Shown piece after piece: positions 1-8,341 of a stretch of DNA of 64,000 nt. The position numbers and the translations under genes are program-made. The stretch spans positions 1 to 64,000 of the forward strand of contig QHTT01000074.1 of assembly GCA_003220935.1 (NCBI GenBank). Direction: 5' to 3'. The stretch comes from Gemmatimonadota bacterium (lineage in GTDB: Bacteria > Gemmatimonadota > Gemmatimonadetes > Gemmatimonadales > GWC2-71-9). The notes beneath the pieces were generated by a model. The model was not told the origin of the DNA. It saw only the letters and a list, made by a program, of their open reading frames with translations, and ran no database searches. Positions within the stretch are counted from its first letter, which is position 1. The number at the start of each line of letters is the position of its first letter.

Positions 1-105
1 GTTGACTGCGACGAACTCGAGCGCCGACTGCTTCATCAAGACCGCGGCGCGCAGCACATTGCGCCCGATCCGGCCGAACCCGTTGATACCCACACGAACC
101 GCCAT
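1..105 (-). CDS. gap: Glyceraldehyde-3-phosphate dehydrogenase, N-terminal fragment
   Basis: Only the first 35 codons lie in the window; the gene continues past its left edge. The translation begins MAVRVGINGFGRIGRNVLRA, the Rossmann-fold NAD-binding start typical of GapA-type glyceraldehyde-3-phosphate dehydrogenases (GxGxxGR motif). The family oxidises glyceraldehyde 3-phosphate to 1,3-bisphosphoglycerate in cytoplasmic glycolysis. It is the last visible gene of the long minus-strand run and starts 9 nt after the comF stop codon, so it is probably co-transcribed. The catalytic cysteine is outside the window. Confidence 0.93.
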   Translation of the reverse strand, partial: MAVRVGINGFGRIGRNVLRAAVLMKQSALEFVAVN

Positions 106-114
106 CGCTGCTCC

Positions 115-858
115 TCAGGTGAAATCCGGAAGGATCGCCCGGCCGAACGTCACAGCCAGCACGTTACGGACCCCGGCTCGCTCCAACGCCCGGGCTGCCT
201 CGGCCAGCGTCGCGCCGGTGGTGAAGACGTCGTCCACGAGAATGAGACTGGGCCAAGGACGGCTGACGCCGGGGCGTCGCCCCGGGGTCAGCCCACCAAT
301 GCTCCCCTCGGCTACCGCGAACGCCCCCGCCACATTCGCCAGCCGCGCGTCTGGTGTCAACGCCGTCTGGGTCGCCGTTTCCCGCACCCGCACCAGCAGG
401 TCCACGACCGGCCGATGCCAGCGCCGTGCCAGGGCGCGCGCGAGCCGCTCGCTCTGGTTATAGCCGCGCTCCCGCAGGCGTTGCCGGCCGAGCGGGATCG
501 GCACGAGGTAGGCGGTGTCGCGCGCCGGCAGCGCGATCGCTGCAGTCACGTCGGCGAGATCGTCCGCGATGCGCGCCAGGCCCCGGTACTTGAGCGCATG
601 CACCGCGTCCCGGGCCCCGCCCTCCAGCCAGACCGCCGAGCGGGCGGCGCGGAGGGCCGCGGGCCACGCGGCGCACACCCGGCAGGGGCCGAAATGCGGC
701 TCGGGCTGGCCGCACCGGTCGCACCACGGCGGCCGCACGGCGCGCCAGCGATGGCGACATACGTCACACACGATCCGGCGCGAGCGGGCAAAGGACAGCA
801 AGGTGTGGCAGAGCGCGCACTCCGCCGGTAGGAGTAGCTGTTCGATCGCCTCACGCAC
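115..858 (-). CDS. comF: ComF family phosphoribosyltransferase-like protein
   Basis: A 247-residue ComF-type protein. An N-terminal zinc-finger-like region carries cysteine pairs (CALC near residue 15, CDVC near 32, CDRC near 47, then CRVC). A type I phosphoribosyltransferase domain follows, with the PRPP-binding motif LILVDDVFTTGATL near residue 205. Family members support DNA uptake in competent bacteria, but many homologues have no tested role. A 15-20 residue insertion encoded by a palindrome (261-293) sits just before the PRPP motif. The start overlaps the end of the aroE remnant by 8 nt. Confidence 0.9.
   Translation of the reverse strand: MREAIEQLLLPAECALCHTLLSFARSRRIVCDVCRHRWRAVRPPWCDRCGQPEPHFGPCRVCAAWPAALRAARSAVWLEGGARDAVHALKYRGLARIADDLADVTAAIALPARDTAYLVPIPLGRQRLRERGYNQSERLARALARRWHRPVVDLLVRVRETATQTALTPDARLANVAGAFAVAEGSIGGLTPGRRPGVSRPWPSLILVDDVFTTGATLAEAARALERAGVRNVLAVTFGRAILPDFT
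261..293. repeat. In-frame palindrome inside comF
   Basis: Near-perfect inverted repeat with arms GGCTGACGCCGGGGC and GCCCCGGGGTCAGCC. It is read in frame as GGLTPGRRPGVS directly before the PRPP-binding motif, where homologues usually have a short loop. It looks like an inserted palindromic element tolerated as a surface loop. Confidence 0.7.
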
Positions 859-1583
859 GCAACGCGTGGTTCACCGCCGCTCGCATCACTTCGACGGGGG
901 CGGGCTGATCGGGAAAGAAGCGAGCGAACGCCGCGACGCCCTGGTGCACCAGCATCTCGCGCCCGTCGTGCGCGGGGATGCCGGCGGCGCGCAGGGCGCG
1001 GACCCACCGGGTTCCCCGGGGGGAGTAGACCAGGTCGAGCGCCGCGGCGAGTCGCTGGGCGCGCGCGGGGTCGAGTGGCAACGGATCACTCTCCTTCAGG
1101 CCGAGCGGCGTGGCGTTGATCGCCACCTCGGGCTCCAGGGCGCCGCGGGCGGGGTGGGCCCTCGCGCCCTGGGCTCGCGCCCAGTCGGCGAAGCGTTGGG
1201 CGCGTGCCGCGTCGCGCGACAGCACGTGCACCTCGGCCCGCAGCTCGGCCGCCGCGACGGCGACCGCACGCGCAGTCCCCCCAGTGCCCACGAGCAGCCA
1301 GCGGCTGGCGCCGTCTACCCCGAGTTGCTTGAGGCACGTGAGCACGCCCACCACGTCCGTGTTGTCGCCCACCAGCTCGCCGTGCTCGGCCCAGAAGGTA
1401 TTGCACGCCCCGACCCGCGCGCACAGATCCGTTTTCCGCGCCACGCATCGTTCCGCCGCTTCCTTGTGCGGGACGGTGACGTTCCCCGCCCCGCATCGCC
1501 GCGTTGTACATGACGGGGGACAGGGAGTGAATGACCGGGTCGCCGAGTACGGCGAGCAGCCGTGTGCTAGCGCTGGTTTCCAC
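851..1583 (-). pseudogene. aroE: Shikimate dehydrogenase, broken by internal deletion and frameshift
   Basis: AroE reduces 3-dehydroshikimate to shikimate with NADPH. The N-terminus, from a GTG start at 1583, reads LLAVLGDPVIHSLSPVMYNA, containing the SxS shikimate-binding motif. The rest lies in another frame from NVTVPHK (catalytic lysine) onward and includes GELVGDNTD, the GTGGTARA dinucleotide loop and the INATPLGL region. The two halves meet at about 1485-1500. There the family normally has roughly 35 further residues, so about 100-110 bp is missing and the frame shifts. Every motif either side of the gap is intact, which suggests a recent lesion or an assembly error. No other aroE is visible here. 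The start overlaps the phosphatase gene by 17 nt. Confidence 0.85.
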
Positions 1584-2064
1584 CGCTCGCGAACTCTTTC
1601 ACGATCCGCTCCACTGCGGTGTCGAGCAGGGCTTCGAGCTCGGCGCACGTGTCGCGGTAGACCTCGAGGTTACCTCCGAACGGGTCGCTCACTTCGGCCT
1701 CGTCGCCCTCGCGGCCCGCGTACTCCCCGAGCACGAACACGTGGCTCTCCCCGCCGAGCTCGTCCACCCGCGCCCGGTGGTGGCGCGCCATGGTGAGGAT
1801 GAGATCCGCGTCCTCGACCAGCTCCCGGGTGAGGAGACGCGCGCGGTGCGCCGAGAGGTCGAGACCCCGCTCCAGCCCCACGAGATAGGCGCCCTCGGAC
1901 ACGGGCGCGCCGTCCCACGCTCCCGTCCCCGCGGACCCCACCTCGATGCCGTCGATGCCGCGCTGGGCGAGGGCGCGGTCCAGCAGCGCCGCCGCGAGCG
2001 GGCTGCGGCAGATGTTCCCGGTACACACCAGGAGGATGCGTTTCGTTCTCGTCTGCTCCATCAC
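1567..2064 (-). CDS. Low-molecular-weight protein-tyrosine/arginine phosphatase
   Basis: A 165-residue member of the LMW phosphatase family. The P-loop CTGNICRSP near residue 15 holds the nucleophilic Cys and the Arg, and the general-acid loop reads DPFGGNLEVY near residue 128. The family dephosphorylates phosphotyrosine or, in YwlE/McsB-type systems, phosphoarginine; the sequence alone does not decide between them. In many bacteria it sits next to the tsaC/ywlC gene, as it does here: the start overlaps the tsaC stop as ATGA. Expected to be cytoplasmic. Confidence 0.93.
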   Translation of the reverse strand: MMEQTRTKRILLVCTGNICRSPLAAALLDRALAQRGIDGIEVGSAGTGAWDGAPVSEGAYLVGLERGLDLSAHRARLLTRELVEDADLILTMARHHRARVDELGGESHVFVLGEYAGREGDEAEVSDPFGGNLEVYRDTCAELEALLDTAVERIVKEFASGGNQR

Positions 2065-2714
2065 GGCGCCAATCGTCCGACCGCGCGCCGCAGCTCCGCG
2101 AGCGTCAGCGCGCCTTCGCGCACCAGCCGGGGCTCCGGCTGGGTGCAGTCAACCACAGTCGAGGGAGGTGAGTTCCCGAGCACTCCCCCGTCCAGCACCA
2201 GCAGCGTGCCCGCCGCGACGGCGGCCCCGAAGTCCCGCGCGATCGCTTCGGCCCCGGGCGCGGGCGGCTGCCCCGGCCGATTCGCCGACGTGGACGTTAC
2301 CGGTTCCCCCAGCGCCTGCACCAGCCTCGCCATCCCGCGGTGCGACGTCCAGCGCACGGCGATCCCGCCCTCGGGCCCACGCAGCAAGTCAGGCAGCCGG
2401 CCGCTCCCTCCCGGCAGCACCAGCGAGAGCGGCCCGGGCCAGAACGCCCGTGCCAGCGCCCTCGCCGCGGCGTTGAATGCGAGGCCGTGCGCCTCGGCCA
2501 TCTCCCGATGGCTCACGAGCAGCAGGAACGGCTTGTCCGGGCGCCGTGCTTTGAGCCGTCGCAGCGCTTCCACCTCGGCCACGCGCGGTCGCGAGCCCAG
2601 CCCGTAGACCGTCTCCGTCGGATAGGCGAGCAATCCGCCGGAGCGCAGATGCGCAATCGTTCGCTCCAGCGCGGCCTCGACGTCCCCGGCCGTGCGAAAC
2701 GGGATCGGCTTCAC
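2061..2714 (-). CDS. tsaC: Threonylcarbamoyl-AMP synthase (Sua5/YrdC family)
   Basis: A 217-residue protein with the YrdC fold. PTETVYGLGSR near residue 37 and KARRPDKPF near residue 60 form the nucleotide and threonine site, and SANRPGQPP near residue 144 is also typical. The family makes L-threonylcarbamoyl-AMP from threonine, bicarbonate and ATP, the first step of the t6A37 modification of ANN-decoding tRNAs. It is the single-domain TsaC type, without the extra Sua5 domain. Its start overlaps the ispD stop as ATGA, so it is translationally coupled to ispD. Confidence 0.94.
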   Translation of the reverse strand: MKPIPFRTAGDVEAALERTIAHLRSGGLLAYPTETVYGLGSRPRVAEVEALRRLKARRPDKPFLLLVSHREMAEAHGLAFNAAARALARAFWPGPLSLVLPGGSGRLPDLLRGPEGGIAVRWTSHRGMARLVQALGEPVTSTSANRPGQPPAPGAEAIARDFGAAVAAGTLLVLDGGVLGNSPPSTVVDCTQPEPRLVREGALTLAELRRAVGRLAP

Positions 2715-3418
2715 CGCAGCTCACGCGCGAGCGCCTCGGCGATCCGAAAGTCATCTGCGGTCGTGACCTTGAGATTGTGCGGCGTGTCGGGGATCACGTC
2801 CACCGCGAACCCGGCACGCTCGCACAGCTCCGCGTCGTCGGTCGGCACGGGGTCGTCTGTGCGCAGCCGGGCGTAGGCCTGATCGAGCATCGCGCGCGGA
2901 AAGCCTTGCGGCGTGTGCGCGCGCCACAGACGTTGTCGCGAGACGGTTTTCGTGATACGGTTTCCCTCGACGACCTCCTTCACGGTGTCGTTGAGCGGCA
3001 CGGCGGCGACCGCGCCCACGCCCGCCCGCGCTCGCGTGATGACGTTGTCGATCGTCTCCCGGCTCACGAATGGCCGGGCGCCGTCGTGTACCAGCACGAC
3101 GCTCACGGCCGGCGGCAACACCCGCAACCCCGCGCGCACCGACTGGGCCCGCGCCGCGCCCCCCGGCACCAGGCTCAGGCGCTCCCCGAGCAGCTTCCCC
3201 AGCCACTCCGGCGGCCGTTCCGCGAAGCCTGCGGGCACCGCCACGACTACCCGCTCCACCGCGGGGTGGGACGTGAAGGGCCGCAGCGCCCGCAGCAGCA
3301 TCGGCACGCCGTGGATCGGGCGAAACTGCTTCGGCTCTCCCGGCCCCGCGCGGACCCCGGCGCCCGCGGCTACGATCACGACGCCGACGTCAGGCGGCGA
3401 GGCGGCGGGCGAGCTCAT
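2711..3418 (-). CDS. ispD: 2-C-methyl-D-erythritol 4-phosphate cytidylyltransferase
   Basis: A 235-residue IspD. The N-terminal CTP-binding glycine-rich loop reads VIVAAGAGVRAGPGEPKQF, followed by VLVHDGARPFVS near residue 105 and VPLNDTVKEV near 140. The TPQGF motif near residue 170 and the C-terminal TDDAELCERAG complete the family signature. It makes CDP-methylerythritol in the MEP isoprenoid pathway. No ispF is fused or adjacent, unlike many genomes. The start overlaps the radA end by 29 nt. Confidence 0.96.
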   Translation of the reverse strand: MSSPAASPPDVGVVIVAAGAGVRAGPGEPKQFRPIHGVPMLLRALRPFTSHPAVERVVVAVPAGFAERPPEWLGKLLGERLSLVPGGAARAQSVRAGLRVLPPAVSVVLVHDGARPFVSRETIDNVITRARAGVGAVAAVPLNDTVKEVVEGNRITKTVSRQRLWRAHTPQGFPRAMLDQAYARLRTDDPVPTDDAELCERAGFAVDVIPDTPHNLKVTTADDFRIAEALARELR

Positions 3419-4754
3419 CGATCCCGTCCACGCCGACGACGTCCAACCCGGGCGCGCTCACCCGCGAGCGCGCCGACAGGAAGACACGCCGGAACCCCTG
3501 GCGGGTGGCTTCTCCGAGCCGTCGCTCCACGCCCCCGACCGGTCGGACCTCCCCGCCCAGCCCGACCTCGCCCAAGAACAGGGCATCGGCGGGAAGCGGC
3601 CGGTCGCGCACGCTGGACACGAGCGCCGCCGTCACCGCCAGATCGCTCGACGGCTCGAGCAACCGCACGCCCCCCGTCACATTGACGAACACGTCCAGCT
3701 CGGCGAACGGCAGCCCGCCGCGGCGCTCCAGGACCGCCAGCAGCACGGCGAGGCGACGGTGGTCGAGGCCCGTGGCGACCCGTTGCGGCGTGCCGAACCC
3801 CGCCCGCGACGCGAGCGCCTGGATCTCGACGAGCACTGGCCGCGTTCCCTCCATCAGCGCGGTCACCGCGGAGCCCGAGACGCCGGTCGCCCGGCCGGCG
3901 AGGAAGGCAGCGGCCGGGTCCGCCACGGGCTCGAGTCCCGCGCCCGTCATCGCGAACACGCCGATCTCGTCCACCGACCCGAAGCGGTTCTTCACCGCCC
4001 GCAACAGCCGGTGGTCGAGCGTGCTCTCGCCCTCGAAGTACAGCACCGTGTCCACGATGTGCTCGAGCGTCTTGGGACCGGCGATGCCGCCCCCTTTCGT
4101 CACGTGGCCGACCAGCAGCACCGCTGGCCCCGCTTCCTTGGCGAACCGCATGAGCCGGGTCGCAGACTCGCGCACCTGGCCCACGTTCCCCGGGGCTCCT
4201 TCGAGTTCCTCGGTATACGTGGTCTGGATCGAGTCGACGAACACGACGCGGCTGCCGAGCGCCCGCGCGTGGTGTAGCATCGCCTCTACCCGGGTCTCGC
4301 CGAGCACGTGCACCGCGCCGGCGTCCACGGTGAGGCGGTCGGCGCGCAGCCGCACTTGGTCGGGCGACTCCTCACCCGACACGTAGAGCGTGGGAATCCC
4401 GGTCTGCTCGAGCTTGGCCGCGCACTGCAGCAGCAGGGTGGACTTCCCGATCCCAGGCTCGCCCCCCACCAAGACCACCGAGCCCGGGACAATTCCGCCA
4501 CCCAGCACGAAGTCGAACTCCCGGAGGCCGGTTTGCCACCGCGCGAACCCTGTCCCTCCCACGTCGGACAGTCGGACGGGCGGACTATCTGACAGCGCGG
4601 TGCGGTTTCTGTCCGACCGTCCGACCGTCCGACTGACCGGCTCTTCTACCAGGGTATTCCACGCGCCGCACGCCTCACAGCGTCCGCCCCACTTCGGCTG
4701 TTCCGCGCCGCAGTCGGTGCAGCGGAACACCGAGCGCGTCCCCCCCTTAGCCAC
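3390..4754 (-). CDS. radA: DNA repair protein RadA (Sms)
   Basis: A 454-residue RadA of usual length. It has an N-terminal C4 zinc finger (CTDCGAEQPKWGGRCEAC), Walker A GEPGIGKSTLLLQ near residue 100, the RadA-specific KNRFG motif near residue 255 and a Lon-protease-like C-terminal domain. RadA is a RecA-like hexameric ATPase that drives branch migration during recombinational repair. The linker after the zinc finger (about residues 38-65) is encoded by an inverted array of GTCGGAC words (4566-4646) and is probably unstructured. It overlaps dnaB by 8 nt. Confidence 0.96.
   Translation of the reverse strand: MAKGGTRSVFRCTDCGAEQPKWGGRCEACGAWNTLVEEPVSRTVGRSDRNRTALSDSPPVRLSDVGGTGFARWQTGLREFDFVLGGGIVPGSVVLVGGEPGIGKSTLLLQCAAKLEQTGIPTLYVSGEESPDQVRLRADRLTVDAGAVHVLGETRVEAMLHHARALGSRVVFVDSIQTTYTEELEGAPGNVGQVRESATRLMRFAKEAGPAVLLVGHVTKGGGIAGPKTLEHIVDTVLYFEGESTLDHRLLRAVKNRFGSVDEIGVFAMTGAGLEPVADPAAAFLAGRATGVSGSAVTALMEGTRPVLVEIQALASRAGFGTPQRVATGLDHRRLAVLLAVLERRGGLPFAELDVFVNVTGGVRLLEPSSDLAVTAALVSSVRDRPLPADALFLGEVGLGGEVRPVGGVERRLGEATRQGFRRVFLSARSRVSAPGLDVVGVDGIDELARRLAA
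4566..4646. repeat. GTCGGAC word array forming an inverted repeat, inside radA
   Basis: Copies of GTCGGACG/GTCGGACAG on one side face copies of CTGTCCGACC/GTCCGACC on the other, able to form a hairpin. The array lies in the radA linker. The same word recurs in the thiolase gene (25897-25925) and at the start of an M16 peptidase gene (36437-36540). Confidence 0.7.
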
Positions 4755-6159
4755 GGCCGGCCTCGGGCGGCGCCTCGCGCGGCGTGTAGTTGTCGAACCG
4801 GGTGTACTCCTTCTTGAAGAACAGCCTCACGGTCCCGGTGGGCCCGTTGCGCTGCTTGCCGATGATCAGGTCGGCCAGCCCCTCGATGCTCTCGTTGGTC
4901 TTGGGGTCGACCGGGCCGTCGTAGAACTCCTGGCGATAGATGAAGCAGACGACGTCGGCGTCCTGCTCGATGGCGCCGGATTCCCGCAGGTCCGAGAGCT
5001 GGGGCCGCCGGTGCTCGCCGCCGCGTTGCTCCGGCGCGCGCGACAGCTGCGACAGGGCAAGCACGGGGACGTTCAGCTCCTTGGCCAGCGCCTTGAGCGA
5101 GCGGGAAATGAAGGAGATCTCCTGCTGGCGGCTTTCCGAGTCGGTGGGCCCCTGCATCATCTGCAGGTAGTCGACGACGACCATGCCGATGTCGTGCTCC
5201 GCCTTGAGCCGGCGCGCCTTGGAGCGCATGGCGAGCGGGGTGAGCATCGCGGAGTCGTCGATCCAGATCGGCGCGGTGCCCAGCAGGCCGGCCGCGCGGG
5301 CCAGCTTGGGGTAGTCGTCGTCGCGCAGCTGGCCCCGGCGCAGCCGCTGCGCGTCGACCAGCCCCTCCGAGCACAGCAGCCGCTGGACGAGCTGCTCCTT
5401 GGACATTTCCAGCGAGAAGATGGCCACCGAGACATCGTGCTCGATTGCCGCGTGCTGGACGACGTTGAGCGCCAGCGCCGTCTTTCCCATCGATGGGCGC
5501 GCGGCCACGATGACGAGATCCCCTCGCTGGAACCCGGCGGTGAGCCGGTCCAGGTCGGTGAAGCCGCTAGCCACGCCTGTGAGCGCCCCCTGGCTCGTGT
5601 GGAGTTGCTCGATCCGCTCCATCGTCGGCCAGATCAGCTCCTTCAGCCGCACGAACTCCTCGGCGCGCTTGAGCTGGGCGACCTGAAAGACGCGATGCTC
5701 GGCGTTGTCGAGCATGTCGCCGGACGTCAGGCGCCCGTCGTAGGCGTCCTGAATGATCGCGGTGGCCGCCTCGATCAGGCGGCGCAGCACCGCCTTATCG
5801 CGGACGATCTTCGCGTGGTAGTCGACGTTCGCCGCCGTCGGGACGACGTCGATCAGCCCGCCCAGATACTCCATCCCCCCCGCGCGGTCCAGGTCCCCCC
5901 GGCGCATCAGCTCGTCGCGCAGCGTGACGGGGTCGATGACGTCACCGCGCTCGGTGAGGGCGATCATGGCGCGGAACAGGAGTCGGTGGCTCTCGCGATA
6001 GAACATGGTGTCGTCGAGAACCTCGGCGGCCTTGAGGGCCGCGTCCTGATCGAGCAGCATGGCGCCGAGCACCGCCTGCTCCGCTTCGTTGCTCCACGGA
6101 GCCTGGCGGCCGGCGAAGTCGCGCTCAGTCGAGGAGACGGCGGGCGATGCGGACGTCAT
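4747..6159 (-). CDS. dnaB: Replicative DNA helicase DnaB
   Basis: A 470-residue DnaB. The N-terminal helical domain begins with WSNEAEQAVLGAMLLDQDA, then Walker A ARPSMGKTALALN near residue 220, the SLEMSKEQLVQRLL motif near 245 and Walker B DYLQMM near 328. The C-terminus contains LSDLRESGAIEQDADVVCF. It is the hexameric 5'-3' helicase of the replication fork. No intein or insertion was seen. The chosen ATG makes a 35-bp overlap with the udg gene upstream. A slightly later start is possible, but the residues before WSNEAEQ are the usual family lead-in. Confidence 0.96.
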   Translation of the reverse strand: MTSASPAVSSTERDFAGRQAPWSNEAEQAVLGAMLLDQDAALKAAEVLDDTMFYRESHRLLFRAMIALTERGDVIDPVTLRDELMRRGDLDRAGGMEYLGGLIDVVPTAANVDYHAKIVRDKAVLRRLIEAATAIIQDAYDGRLTSGDMLDNAEHRVFQVAQLKRAEEFVRLKELIWPTMERIEQLHTSQGALTGVASGFTDLDRLTAGFQRGDLVIVAARPSMGKTALALNVVQHAAIEHDVSVAIFSLEMSKEQLVQRLLCSEGLVDAQRLRRGQLRDDDYPKLARAAGLLGTAPIWIDDSAMLTPLAMRSKARRLKAEHDIGMVVVDYLQMMQGPTDSESRQQEISFISRSLKALAKELNVPVLALSQLSRAPEQRGGEHRRPQLSDLRESGAIEQDADVVCFIYRQEFYDGPVDPKTNESIEGLADLIIGKQRNGPTGTVRLFFKKEYTRFDNYTPREAPPEAGRG

Positions 6160-6925
6160 CCCAGGTCGGCTTCTTCCAGTTGGGGTTCCGGAGCAGGGCA
6201 GCCGGATGGTAGGTAACGATAACCGGGATGCCCCGGAACCGGTGGATCTGGTTGCGGAGCGCGCCCAGTGACTGTTTGGTGTTGAGCAGCGTCTGCGCCG
6301 CGGTGCCGCCCATGGCGAGAATCGCGCGCGGCTTGAGGAGGTCGATCTGACGGAACAGGTACGGCAGGCACGCCGCGATCTCGTCGTACTGCGGCACGCG
6401 GTTTTCGGGCGGCCGGCACTTCACCACGTTGCAGATGAACACCTGCTCGCGTCGCAGCTGGATCGCGGCCAGGATCTTGGTGAGCAGCTCGCCCGCCTGG
6501 CCGACGAACGGTCGCCCGGTTTCGTCTTCCACGCGGCCGGGGCCTTCGCCCACGACTACGAGACGCGCATCGCCCGGCCCCTCGCCCGGCACGGTGTGCC
6601 GGCGCCCCTCGCACAGCCGACACTTGGTGCAAGCGGCCACCAGCGTGGCCACAGCGTCGAGCGAGGCCGCCTGCTGCAGCGGATCGGCGCTGAACAGATC
6701 GCCGCCGGGGGGATCGTAGGAGAGGCCGGCCGGGGGAAGCCTGGGATGCGGGATGCGGGATGCGGGATGCGTGGCTGCGGGCGGCGCCGGTGCGGGTGGC
6801 TGCGGCGCCACGCCTCCCGCATCCCGCATCTCGCCTCCCGGCAGTGCCGGTAAAATGACCGGATTGCCGCCGAGCAGCTTCTGCTGTTCCAGGAATTCGC
6901 GCGCCAGTGCCCGCCCGTCGCTCAC
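6125..6925 (-). CDS. Type 4 (Fe-S) uracil-DNA glycosylase
   Basis: A 266-residue family 4 uracil-DNA glycosylase. The catalytic core starts near residue 90 with CTKCRLCEGRRHTVPGEG, then GEGPGRVEDETGRPFVGQAG, the Fe-S ligand-bearing NVVKCRPPENR and the late VTYHPAALLRNP motif. It removes uracil from DNA to start base excision repair. The preceding 80 residues are a Pro/Ala-rich linker encoded partly by a GGGATGC repeat array and are probably disordered. This tail resembles the long N-terminus of DNA-polymerase-related members of the superfamily only in position. It overlaps coaBC by 4 nt. Confidence 0.93.
   Translation of the reverse strand: MSDGRALAREFLEQQKLLGGNPVILPALPGGEMRDAGGVAPQPPAPAPPAATHPASRIPHPRLPPAGLSYDPPGGDLFSADPLQQAASLDAVATLVAACTKCRLCEGRRHTVPGEGPGDARLVVVGEGPGRVEDETGRPFVGQAGELLTKILAAIQLRREQVFICNVVKCRPPENRVPQYDEIAACLPYLFRQIDLLKPRAILAMGGTAAQTLLNTKQSLGALRNQIHRFRGIPVIVTYHPAALLRNPNWKKPTWDDVRIARRLLD
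6743..6841. repeat. GGGATGC tandem words with inverted partner, inside udg
   Basis: About four tandem GGGATGC units (6743-6770) face CCGCATCCCGCATC-type units (6811-6841) on the other arm, separated by a GC-rich 40-bp centre. It is read in frame in the disordered N-terminal linker of the uracil-DNA glycosylase. A second GGGATGC array lies at 41906-41971 outside genes. Confidence 0.7.
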
Positions 6926-8127
6926 GTCAGAGCCCGTTCCACCGCGTCGAGGATCTTGTCCGCCACGTCGCGCTTGGAAAGGAGCGGGAGCTCGATCGGT
7001 GCTCCCGCTTTCCCGATGATCGTGACGCGATTCGTGGCTACTTCGAACCCCGCGCCGGGCTCGAGCGCGTCGTTCAGGATAACGAAATCGAGGGCCTTAT
7101 CTTGCAGCTTTTGGCGTGCCTTCGCAACGCCGTCGCCGCCGGCCTCGAGGGCGAACCCCACAACCACACACGGCTGCGGACGCTCCAGCGTCGCGAGGAT
7201 GTCGGGCGTCGCCTCAAGCTCGAGCGTGAGCGTGCCGTTGCGCCGGGGCCGCTTCGTCGCCGCGCTCGTCGCAGGGCGGTAGTCGGCCGGCGCGGCCGCC
7301 ATGATGAGGACGTGCGCCTTCTTTACGAGCGCCTGGACGGCGCGCTGCATCTCGGCGGTGGTTTCGACGCGATGCGCGGTGACGCCGAGCGGCAGCGGCA
7401 GCTCGGTGGGGCCGGTCACGAGCAATACCTCTGCCCCTCGTGCGTACGCCGCCGCCGCGAGGGCATAGCCCATTCGGCCGCTCGAGGGGTTGGTGAGGAC
7501 GCGCACCGGATCGAGATGCTCCCGCGTCGGGCCGGCCGTGACGACGACCGTCTTCCCCGCGAGTCTCCCCCCTCCCCCGCCCCCGGTCACGAGCAGCCGT
7601 GCCGCGGCCGCGAGGATGGTGTCCGGCTCGCTCATTCGGCCGGGCCGGTCGCTCGGCCCTTCGGCCAGCGGCCCGATCTCGGGACCGATGAATTGCCAGC
7701 CCCGTGCCGCGAGCGTCTTCATGTTGGCGCGCGTGGCGGGGTGGGCGTACATCGCGTCGTTCATCGCGGGCGCGGCGAGTACCGGGCCGCTGCGCGCGAG
7801 CAGCAGGGCCGTTAGCAGGTCGTCCGCCATGCCCATCGCCGCGCGGGCGAGCACGTTCGCGGTCGCCGGGGCGAGGATCGCCAGGTCGGTTTGTTTCGCG
7901 AGCCCGATGTGTGCGAGCGCCCGGTCCCGCTCCCACAGGGAGGTCAGGACCGGGCGCCCGGTGAGTGCCTCGAAAGTGACGGGTCGCACGAACTCGGCCG
8001 CGGACGCCGTCAGCACGACGTCCACTACCGCTCCGTCCTCGGTCAGCTGCCGGGCGAGCGTGCAGCTCTTGTAACACGCGATCCCGCCCGACACGCCGAG
8101 GACGACGTGCCGGCCGGCGAACGGCAT
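6922..8127 (-). CDS. coaBC: Bifunctional phosphopantothenoylcysteine decarboxylase/phosphopantothenate-cysteine ligase
   Basis: A 401-residue CoaBC from the ATG at 8127. The N-terminal flavoprotein CoaC domain starts MPFAGRHVVLGVSGGIACYK, with the catalytic region around APAMNDAMY near residue 135. The C-terminal CoaB ligase contains VVVTAGPTREHLDPVR near residue 198 and SSGRMGYALA. It turns 4'-phosphopantothenate plus cysteine into 4'-phosphopantetheine for coenzyme A. Upstream in-frame codons to 8382 exist but belong to rpoZ read in another frame. The ATG overlaps the rpoZ stop (ATGA), which supports this start. Confidence 0.96.
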   Translation of the reverse strand: MPFAGRHVVLGVSGGIACYKSCTLARQLTEDGAVVDVVLTASAAEFVRPVTFEALTGRPVLTSLWERDRALAHIGLAKQTDLAILAPATANVLARAAMGMADDLLTALLLARSGPVLAAPAMNDAMYAHPATRANMKTLAARGWQFIGPEIGPLAEGPSDRPGRMSEPDTILAAAARLLVTGGGGGGRLAGKTVVVTAGPTREHLDPVRVLTNPSSGRMGYALAAAAYARGAEVLLVTGPTELPLPLGVTAHRVETTAEMQRAVQALVKKAHVLIMAAAPADYRPATSAATKRPRRNGTLTLELEATPDILATLERPQPCVVVGFALEAGGDGVAKARQKLQDKALDFVILNDALEPGAGFEVATNRVTIIGKAGAPIELPLLSKRDVADKILDAVERALT

Positions 8128-8339
8128 CAGACCTCCTGGCGCCGCCGCCGCACCAGCCGGTATTTGAGCCGTGCCCGCACCAGCTCGTCTAGCGCGCGGG
8201 TGGTGAGCTTCTGCTCCAGATCCACCGAGCGGTCGCGCGGGAAATCGTTCACGAAGCGTGCGAATTTCGCCGCGACGAGCACGCCAAGGTACTTGTTCTG
8301 GGTTTGCGTGGCGACTTCGCTGGGGGTGACGATCCGCAT
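8127..8339 (-). CDS. rpoZ: DNA-directed RNA polymerase omega subunit
   Basis: A 70-residue protein starting MRIVTPSEVATQTQNKYL, with LTTRALDELVRARLKYRLV near its end. This matches the short omega subunit that helps fold and assemble the beta' subunit. It lies between gmk and coaBC, the arrangement seen widely (gmk-rpoZ-coaBC). It is separated from gmk by two nucleotides and overlaps coaBC by ATGA. Little variation from the family is visible beyond an Arg-rich C-terminus. Confidence 0.9.
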   Translation of the reverse strand: MRIVTPSEVATQTQNKYLGVLVAAKFARFVNDFPRDRSVDLEQKLTTRALDELVRARLKYRLVRRRRQEV

Positions 8340-8341
8340 CT

